Assembly: GCA_038229415.1 (NCBI GenBank)
Contig: JBBROM010000010.1
Location: 1 to 64,000 of the forward strand
DNA length: 64,000 nucleotides
Reading direction: 5' to 3'
Source: JANXUR01 sp038229415
GTDB lineage: Bacteria > Acidobacteriota > Terriglobia > Terriglobales > Acidobacteriaceae
The notes beneath the pieces were generated by a model. That model was not told where the DNA came from. It made no database searches and was given only the letters and a program-made list of their open reading frames with translations. The position numbers were made by a program, and so were the translations under genes. How positions within the stretch are numbered: the first letter of the stretch is position 1; each line of letters begins with the position of its first letter. This document shows positions 58,462 to 64,000 of this stretch, piece after piece.

Positions 58462-59661
58462 ATGACGCCTACAACAACGACTACACCGACTCCGAGATCA
58501 TTGAGATCATCGAGATCATCGAGATCATCCGCCCAGCATTGGCTTGATCACTTCCAATCGCGCCAGCCCCAGATAATCGCCGCGATCCGCGAACTGGTGG
58601 AGTTCGAGTCGCCCAGTGACAACAAAGCTGCCCTGGACTCCTTGGCAAGCGTGCTGGCGGCACAGTTCACCACGCTCGGTGGGCGCCTAAAGGTGCATCG
58701 CACGAAGCTGGCGGGCAATCATGTGCAGGCGGACTTCGGCCCCGCGAAAGGCGCGCGCATTCTGCTGCTCGGGCATTACGATACGGTGTATCCGATGGGC
58801 ACTCTGGCGACTATGCCGTGCAAAGTCGCCAAGGGCCGCCTGCACGGCCCTGGCGTATTCGACATGAAGGCTGGCCTCGCGTTCGCCATGGAAGTGATTG
58901 CAGCTTTCAACGAACGCAGCGGACTGCCGTGCCCGGTGACTTTACTCGTCGTTTCAGACGAAGAGATCGGCAGCGACACCTCGCGCAAGATCACGGAATC
59001 AGTTGCAAAGCAGTGCGCAGCCGTCTTCGTTCTGGAGCCATCGCTTGGCCCGGGTGGCGCGCTAAAAACTTCTCGCAAGGGCGTCGGCGAGTACAAACTT
59101 CGGATTAAGGGCGTCAGCGCACATGCCGGTCTCGAACCGGAAAAAGGTGCCAACGCCATCCACGAACTGGCCCACCAGATCACGCGCATCGCCGGGTTCG
59201 CCGAGCCTGAGCGCGGACTCACACTCAGCGCGGACATTATTCGCGGAGGCAGCCGGGTGAACGTAGTGGCTGCGGAGGCGGAGGCCGACATAGACGTTCG
59301 CATCTCGCATCTGCGCGATGCCGCAGTCATCGAAAAGCGGATGCGCAGCCTGCGCGTAGTAGACCGCCGGTGCAAGCTGGACCTCACCGGTGGTCTGAAC
59401 CGGCCTCCGCTGGAACGGACGGCTGCCGGAGCGAAGCTTTTTTCCATGGCGCAGCAAATAGCGGCAGAGATCGGCTACTCGCTCGATGAAGCCGCCGTCG
59501 GCGGTGGTTCGGACGGCAACTTCACGTCCGCGTTGGGCATCCCCACGCTGGACGGCCTCGGTGCAGTGGGCGAAGGTGCCCATGCGTCGCACGAGTCCAT
59601 CTCCATCGCAGATATTGCCTGGCGGTGTGCGCTGCTGGCGGGGCTGATGGAACGGGTTTAG
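58462..59661 (+). CDS. M20-family metallopeptidase (CPG2-like)
   Basis: 399 residues without an obvious signal peptide. Zinc ligands and catalytic residues are His105 and Asp107 (LLGHYDTVY), Asp134 (GVFDMKAGLA) and Glu167-Glu168 (VVSDEEIGSD). The dimerisation lid (KGVSAHAGLEPEKGANAIHEL) is present. It resembles glutamate carboxypeptidase (CPG2) and ArgE/DapE-like enzymes; the substrate is unknown. The first 25 residues are Thr/Pro/Ser/Arg-rich and encoded partly by a 9-bp tandem repeat. It is divergent from fabZ. Confidence 0.88.
   Translation: MTPTTTTTPTPRSLRSSRSSRSSAQHWLDHFQSRQPQIIAAIRELVEFESPSDNKAALDSLASVLAAQFTTLGGRLKVHRTKLAGNHVQADFGPAKGARILLLGHYDTVYPMGTLATMPCKVAKGRLHGPGVFDMKAGLAFAMEVIAAFNERSGLPCPVTLLVVSDEEIGSDTSRKITESVAKQCAAVFVLEPSLGPGGALKTSRKGVGEYKLRIKGVSAHAGLEPEKGANAIHELAHQITRIAGFAEPERGLTLSADIIRGGSRVNVVAAEAEADIDVRISHLRDAAVIEKRMRSLRVVDRRCKLDLTGGLNRPPLERTAAGAKLFSMAQQIAAEIGYSLDEAAVGGGSDGNFTSALGIPTLDGLGAVGEGAHASHESISIADIAWRCALLAGLMERV
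58494..58529 (+). repeat. 9-bp tandem repeat inside the M20 peptidase gene
   Basis: Four copies of GAGATCATY (58494-58502, 58503-58511, 58512-58520, 58521-58529). They encode an SLRSSRSSRSS-type stretch near the N-terminus. Changes in copy number would keep the frame. Confidence 0.85.
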
Positions 59662-59859
59662 TTCCGAATTAGGGATCTCCTGGGAATTCCAGGATCACAG
59701 GCTCGTGAGTAATAGTTACATCTTGGTTGCCGTATGGCACGTTCGTGCTTTGACCCCCCGGCTCAACTCTCCTACAATCAAACTTGTACGGATACTGCCG
59801 TTTCCTCGGGCCTAAGCCCGCCGGAATGTTCCGGAGATTCGCTCCGGTGGAGGATTTTC

Positions 59860-60039
59860 ATGCCATTCAGACTTGGACCCATGGAACTGTTGGTCATTCT
59901 GGCCATCGCCATTCTCATATTTGGCCCCAGCAAGCTTGCCGATTTGGGCAAAGGCTTGGGCGATGGAATCAAGAACTTTAAGTCCGCCATGAAAGATGGT
60001 GAAAAGCCAGAAGACCCAAACGCTGAGAAGAAGTCGTAG
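59860..60039 (+). CDS. tatA: Sec-independent translocase protein TatA
   Basis: 59 residues from the ATG at 59860, preceded by GGTGGAGG. The membrane helix MELLVILAIAILIFGPSKL is followed by the amphipathic GLGDGIKNFKSAMKD, the TatA/E pattern with the FGP hinge. It forms the pore-like part of the twin-arginine route, which exports folded, often cofactor-bearing proteins. No tatB or tatC lies alongside. Small size is normal for the family. The frame further upstream (59734) is not part of the gene. Confidence 0.92.
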   Translation: MPFRLGPMELLVILAIAILIFGPSKLADLGKGLGDGIKNFKSAMKDGEKPEDPNAEKKS

Positions 60040-60204
60040 TTCTCTCCGAGTCTTTCGGTTCCGCTATTTCTGCGTAAATCCTTCGCATACCCAACCGCGC
60101 TGAATGAGACGCCGGACGGGTGTGCGATTTCTTGCGCGTGAGCACGGCGTCTCGCCCAGGTCTCGCATCGGTTTGGCCCGTCATATAAAATCAAGGCAAT
60201 ACGC

Positions 60205-62052
60205 ATGACGACCTCTCCCCCTGTTGTGGCCGATGTGCGGCCCACCACGCCTGCTTCGCCCACCAACAACCAGACGCGAACCCATCTGCTACTTCTGCTG
60301 GTGTTGTGGCTGTGCACCTATGGCTACAGCATCTTCCAGCCACCGCTGATGGATGATGCCGACACGATCCACGCCGAAGCTGCGCGGGAGATGGTGCTGC
60401 GCGGCGATTGGGTGACACTTTACGCGGACGGCATCCGCTATTTGGAAAAAGCTCCGCTGATGTACTGGATGACTGCCGCCAGCTACACCGTGTTCGGTGT
60501 GCATGACTGGTCCACGCGTTTGCCGATGGCGCTGAGTGGTCTGGCGTTGATGCTGTTGGTGTACCGGCTGGGCAGGCGCATCTACGGCGCAGATGGTGGC
60601 TTCTACGCGGCGCTGGCTGCGGGCCTCGCGATTGGCCCCTACATCTATACCCGTTTTCTGATCCCCGATCTTCTGGTCGGCGTATGGCTGGTCGTCACCT
60701 TCGGCCTGTTTCTGCACTCACTGCGAGGTGAGGTTCCGTCGCGGTGGGCATGCTGGGGCATGGCGGCGGCTTCCGCGGCAAATGTTCTGAGCAAAGGCTT
60801 GATTGGACTCGTCTTTCCGGTAGCAGTGATTGGTTTTTATCTTCTGCTCACCGGACAACTCAAGCGCTTGCTCAAGATGCACGTGTTCTCCAGCCTGCTG
60901 GTCTTCCTTGCGCTGGGGGCACCGTGGCACATCCTCGCCGCAATCCAGAATCCGCCGGTCGGCCAGTCCAAGGGTTTTTTGTGGTTCTATTTCGTCAACG
61001 AGCACTTTCTGCGTTACATCGGCGAGCGCTATCCCAAGGACTACGACAAAGTTCCTCTGCTGGTGTTTTGGCTCCTGACGATTGTATGGATGTTTCCTTG
61101 GGCGGTTTTTCTTCCGCAAGCTCTGCGCGAAGCGCCGTGGCGTTTGCGCACCTGGCGCAACGGGTTGAGTGAACGCCAGCGCGCGAACCTGATATTTGCC
61201 TTGTGGGCGTTGCTAATTGTCGCGTTCTTTACTTTTTCTACCCGGCAGGAGTACTACACTCTGCCAGCCCTGCCCGCGCTGGCGCTGCTACTGGGAGGAT
61301 GGCTGCAACGCGAAGCGGATTCGGAGCCGGATTCCGCCGAACGCCGCAGCGGACGCGTCTCGTCGTGGATTTTATTGGGAATCGGTGTACTGGCATTCGC
61401 GGCGGGAATGCTGCTCCTTGCAGAATCGAAAACTTCTGCCGTCGGGGCTGATCTTGCCGACCTGCTGAAGAAGAATCCGGAAGATTACCAACTCAGCTTC
61501 GGACACATTTTCGACCTGACTCCACGAGCTCTCGGCGTCTTCCGCCTGCCGCTGGCGGGTGTGGCGATTTCCATGCTGCTGGGGACGGTGTTGAATTGGT
61601 GGTATCGTCGCAAGAATGAATCGGCCAAGGCCAACTTTACGCTGGCCACAATGGCCGCGATTCTATTGTTGTGCGTGCACGCGGCCTTCACCACTTTTTC
61701 GCCGATTCTCTCTTCACAAAAACTCGCCGTCGCGATCGAGCAGCAATACCAGTCCGGCGACGTGATTGTGATTGATGGCGAGTATAAAGTTGGCTCGTCA
61801 GTCAATTTCTACACCAAGCAGCAAGTCCACATTCTCAACGCCCGTACCGGAAACCTCTGGTATGGTTCGCTCTTTCCGGACGCGCCCGCCATTTTTGAGG
61901 ATGACAACTCGTTGGCGGCACTGTGGAGCGGCCCGCATCGCGTCTATCTGTGGACAGATAAGCCAGCCCCGCCTCAGCTTGCCAGCGTGGCCATCTACAC
62001 ACTAGCGCAGAGCGGTGGCAAGTTCATCTTTACCAACCAGCCACTGCGCTAG
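60205..62052 (+). CDS. ArnT-like glycosyltransferase, GT39/GT83 superfamily
   Basis: 615 residues with a dozen or so membrane helices. The N-terminal loop PLMDDADTIHAEAAREMVLRGDW has the acidic DD and the E of the ArnT/PMT family catalytic site, and IRYLEKAPLMYWM is also typical. Members transfer sugars from undecaprenyl or dolichyl phosphate to lipid A or proteins. ArnT puts 4-amino-arabinose on lipid A; other arn genes are not seen here, so the donor is unknown. It lies 165 bases downstream of tatA. Confidence 0.85.
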   Translation: MTTSPPVVADVRPTTPASPTNNQTRTHLLLLLVLWLCTYGYSIFQPPLMDDADTIHAEAAREMVLRGDWVTLYADGIRYLEKAPLMYWMTAASYTVFGVHDWSTRLPMALSGLALMLLVYRLGRRIYGADGGFYAALAAGLAIGPYIYTRFLIPDLLVGVWLVVTFGLFLHSLRGEVPSRWACWGMAAASAANVLSKGLIGLVFPVAVIGFYLLLTGQLKRLLKMHVFSSLLVFLALGAPWHILAAIQNPPVGQSKGFLWFYFVNEHFLRYIGERYPKDYDKVPLLVFWLLTIVWMFPWAVFLPQALREAPWRLRTWRNGLSERQRANLIFALWALLIVAFFTFSTRQEYYTLPALPALALLLGGWLQREADSEPDSAERRSGRVSSWILLGIGVLAFAAGMLLLAESKTSAVGADLADLLKKNPEDYQLSFGHIFDLTPRALGVFRLPLAGVAISMLLGTVLNWWYRRKNESAKANFTLATMAAILLLCVHAAFTTFSPILSSQKLAVAIEQQYQSGDVIVIDGEYKVGSSVNFYTKQQVHILNARTGNLWYGSLFPDAPAIFEDDNSLAALWSGPHRVYLWTDKPAPPQLASVAIYTLAQSGGKFIFTNQPLR

Positions 62053-62069
62053 CTTTCAACGGAACATCG

Positions 62070-62103
62070 CGACTTACCCGACTCTCTTGGTTCGGGTAAG
62101 TCG
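62070..62103. terminator. Hairpin between convergent genes
   Basis: CGACTTACCCGA (62070-62081) and TCGGGTAAGTCG (62092-62103) form a perfect 12-bp stem with a 10-base loop. It lies in the 56-base gap between the glycosyltransferase and peptidase stops. T-tracts are lacking. Confidence 0.5.
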
Positions 62104-62108
62104 AGGAA

Positions 62109-64000
62109 CTACCAGACGCGACAGCGCTCCTTGGGAGCCATGGCCGTACCTGAAGCGCAGTGAAAAGCCTGCTGGAACTGCGGCATGTTTACCAGCACCC
62201 CGTTAGCGCGATACTGCTCCGGCGAGTGCGGATCGGTAGTCGCGCGCGTGCGCTTCTCTTCTTCGCGTTCGTTGGTACACCAGCTCTGAGCATAGCCGAC
62301 GAAGAAACGCTGCTCCGGCGTAAATCCTTCGGCGGAGTCGAGGTGCTTGTCTTTGCTGGCATCCTGCCAAGCAACATAAGCAAGGATGAGCCCACCTAAG
62401 TCAGCCACATCTTCCCCTAGGGTCAACTTACCGTTGATCTTGATGTCATCCACGATGGTGTATCCCGAGTACTGCGTAGAGATACACGCGGCACGCTTCT
62501 CAAACTCCTTGCCGTCCTCAGGCGTCCACCACTCTTTCAGGTTGCCTTCGGCGTCGAAGCGGCGACCCTGGTCGTCGAAGCCGTGAGTAAGTTCATGTCC
62601 GATAGTGCCGCCGGTGTTGCCGTAGTTCGGCGCGTCGTCTTCGGCGGGGTCAAACAGCGGCGGCTGCAAAATTCCCGCCGGAAAGTTGATATCGTTCATC
62701 TGCGGGTTGTAATAGGCGTTGACGGTGGGCGGCGTCATGCCCCACTCGCCACGATCCAGCGGCTGGCCAATCTTGCGCAGTTGGCGCTGGAACTCGAACT
62801 GGCTGGCCCGCTGCGAGTTTCCCGCAAAGTCGCCGCGCGTCACTTCCACGGCCGAGTAATCGCGCCACTTATCGGGATAGCCGATCTTATTCGCCACCGA
62901 TTGCAGCTTCTCCAATGCGCGCTTCTTGGTGGCGTCGGACATCCAGTCGAGCGTGGTGATGTCCTGCTGCATGGCGTTCTCGATGCCATGCACCATAGTT
63001 ACTACGCGAGCTTTTTGCTCCGGCGCGAAGTATTTTTCGGCATAAGCCTGACCCAAGGCTTCGCCCAGGTTGTTATCCACTGAACGGACGCAACGCTTCC
63101 AGCGTGGTTGTAACTGCTGCGCGCCGCGCAATACCTTGCCATAGAACTCGAAACTTTCATTGACGAACGCGGAAGAAAGCTCGTTCGACTCCTCATGCGC
63201 CAGGTGCCAGCGCAGATAAGTCTTCCAGTTAGCCAGCGGCTCCTTCTGTAACTGGAGGCTAAGCGTCTTGAAGAAGTTGGGGGCGTCCACATTGAGCGAA
63301 CGGGCTGTATCCACACCAAGCGTCTTGAAATAGACATCCCAGCGGATAGCCGGGGCCAAGGCTGTAAGTTGTGCAACTGTCATCTTGTGGTAGGTGTTAT
63401 CGGGGTCGCGGCGCTCCACGCGCGTTTGCGAGCCGTTGGCCAGCGCGGTTTCAATGCGCAGAACAGTGGCCGCATTCTTCTTCGCAACCGGAGGCTTGTC
63501 GCCCAGCAGTGCAAAGGTGCGGGTTACGTGCTTCACGTAGGCTTCGCGCGTTTCCAGTGACTTCTTGTCCGTCTTCAGGTAGAAATCGCGGTCGGGCATT
63601 CCCAGTCCGCCCTGGTCGGCGTCGGCGATGGTTTCGGTTGAGTTCTTGGCGTCCTGCGTAGAGCCAAAGTTGAATAGCATTCCGCTACCGACACGCTGAT
63701 GCAGGTCGGCGACAAGCGCCGTAATTTCCGCCTTCGACCTCAGCTTGGCGATTCGGTCGAGGTCGGGCTTGATCGGTGCCGCGCCCTTCTCTTCCGCCGC
63801 CTTCTCGTCCATGCAGGCGGCATAGTAGTCGCCAGCCTTCTGCTGGTGCGGCGTGCGATTCGGATTCGGCTGGGCGATGTCTTCCAAAATCGCGCGCAGC
63901 CGGTCGCGGGTTTCGTCACTCACCTTGGAGTAGGCGCTCCAGTTGCTCTGGTCGGCGGGAATGGGATTGGCCTTCATCCAGCCGCCACAACTGAAAGTGT
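62109..64000 (-). CDS. M13-family zinc metallopeptidase (neprilysin/PepO-like), 5' end missing
   Basis: The frame is open to the window edge: codons before the Met at 63977 read TFSCGGW, matching the family's FY.YA.GGW start, so the true N-terminus and signal peptide lie beyond 64000. Zinc ligands are in IGHELTHGFDDQG and GEDVADLGG. NAYYNPQMNDINFPAGILQPP and the terminal CRVW complete the active site and fold. Such peptidases are abundant in Acidobacteria and cleave small peptides in the periplasm or outside. 631 residues are visible. Confidence 0.92.
   Translation of the reverse strand, partial: TFSCGGWMKANPIPADQSNWSAYSKVSDETRDRLRAILEDIAQPNPNRTPHQQKAGDYYAACMDEKAAEEKGAAPIKPDLDRIAKLRSKAEITALVADLHQRVGSGMLFNFGSTQDAKNSTETIADADQGGLGMPDRDFYLKTDKKSLETREAYVKHVTRTFALLGDKPPVAKKNAATVLRIETALANGSQTRVERRDPDNTYHKMTVAQLTALAPAIRWDVYFKTLGVDTARSLNVDAPNFFKTLSLQLQKEPLANWKTYLRWHLAHEESNELSSAFVNESFEFYGKVLRGAQQLQPRWKRCVRSVDNNLGEALGQAYAEKYFAPEQKARVVTMVHGIENAMQQDITTLDWMSDATKKRALEKLQSVANKIGYPDKWRDYSAVEVTRGDFAGNSQRASQFEFQRQLRKIGQPLDRGEWGMTPPTVNAYYNPQMNDINFPAGILQPPLFDPAEDDAPNYGNTGGTIGHELTHGFDDQGRRFDAEGNLKEWWTPEDGKEFEKRAACISTQYSGYTIVDDIKINGKLTLGEDVADLGGLILAYVAWQDASKDKHLDSAEGFTPEQRFFVGYAQSWCTNEREEEKRTRATTDPHSPEQYRANGVLVNMPQFQQAFHCASGTAMAPKERCRVW

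Noticed and set aside
58494..58529. Possible CRISPR or iteron array
   Set aside because: Only four contiguous 9-bp units inside a gene, with no spacers.
63975..63977. Met at 63977 as start of the M13 peptidase
   Set aside because: The frame continues to the window edge and the residues just before it (CGGW) are part of the conserved family N-terminus, so the gene is cut by the edge.
1..64000. tRNA, rRNA and riboswitch genes
   Set aside because: I looked by eye for T-loop signatures, rRNA cores and common riboswitch motifs and saw none. A covariance-model scan would be decisive and could not be run.

Overview
The window looks like a chromosomal stretch from an acidobacterium, probably of the Terriglobia class. 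This is inferred from family content: an Oar-like TonB receptor with a carboxypeptidase-regulatory N-terminus, a GloVer-repeat protein, an FG-GAP/VCBS protein, an alanine-lysine-rich histone-like protein, lipid A genes with LpxI, and many dispersed palindromic intergenic repeats. It carries about 66 genes. No rRNA, tRNA or CRISPR was seen.

Left edge (1-4300): the right end of an IS3-family element abuts a frameshifted DUF4062 gene. A VOC protein, a membrane-anchored unknown, yraN and galT follow. At 4357-10547 lies a complete minus-strand ISC iron-sulfur operon, iscR-iscS-iscU-iscA-hscB-hscA-fdx-iscX, with an IscR-type palindrome upstream of iscR. The stretch 10.8-15.1 kb holds a VOC protein, a small zinc-ribbon protein, a secreted unknown, aqpZ and an AsmA-family protein.

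Branched-chain amino acid block (15.2-21.3 kb): ilvC-ilvB-ilvM-ilvD runs on the minus strand. A TetR gene is divergent from ilvC, with a perfect 14-bp palindrome between them. From 21.8 to 30.4 kb come exported or envelope proteins (FG-GAP, MltD-like transglycosylase, TonB receptor) and the histone H1-like protein. From 30.5 to 39.6 kb are two toxin-antitoxin pairs, an isoaspartyl peptidase with a truncated N-terminal duplicate beside a membrane LuxR/DUF4199 pair, an aromatic amino acid decarboxylase, a CDP-alcohol phosphatidyltransferase and greA.

From 39.7 to 48.7 kb: ruvX, an Asp-box propeller plus MoaD/ThiS-like pair, an acidic/basic small-protein pair, a RAYT transposase flanked by two direct copies of a palindromic repeat, tdh, a secreted propeller-like protein, an orphan FtsX-like permease and a lipoprotein. 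From 49 to 64 kb: mltG, a GloVer-repeat protein, a TonB-family protein, an Smr protein, a Gfo/Idh oxidoreductase, an ECF sigma/anti-sigma pair, DinB, the lipid A/fatty acid cluster fabZ-lpxA-lpxI, an M20 peptidase, tatA, a GT39-like glycosyltransferase and the 3' part of an M13 peptidase cut by the right edge.

The strongest leads are the REP-flanked RAYT, the IscR box, the TetR-ilv arrangement, the tetracysteine HscB, and two repeat families that keep fixed arms while their self-complementary cores vary.
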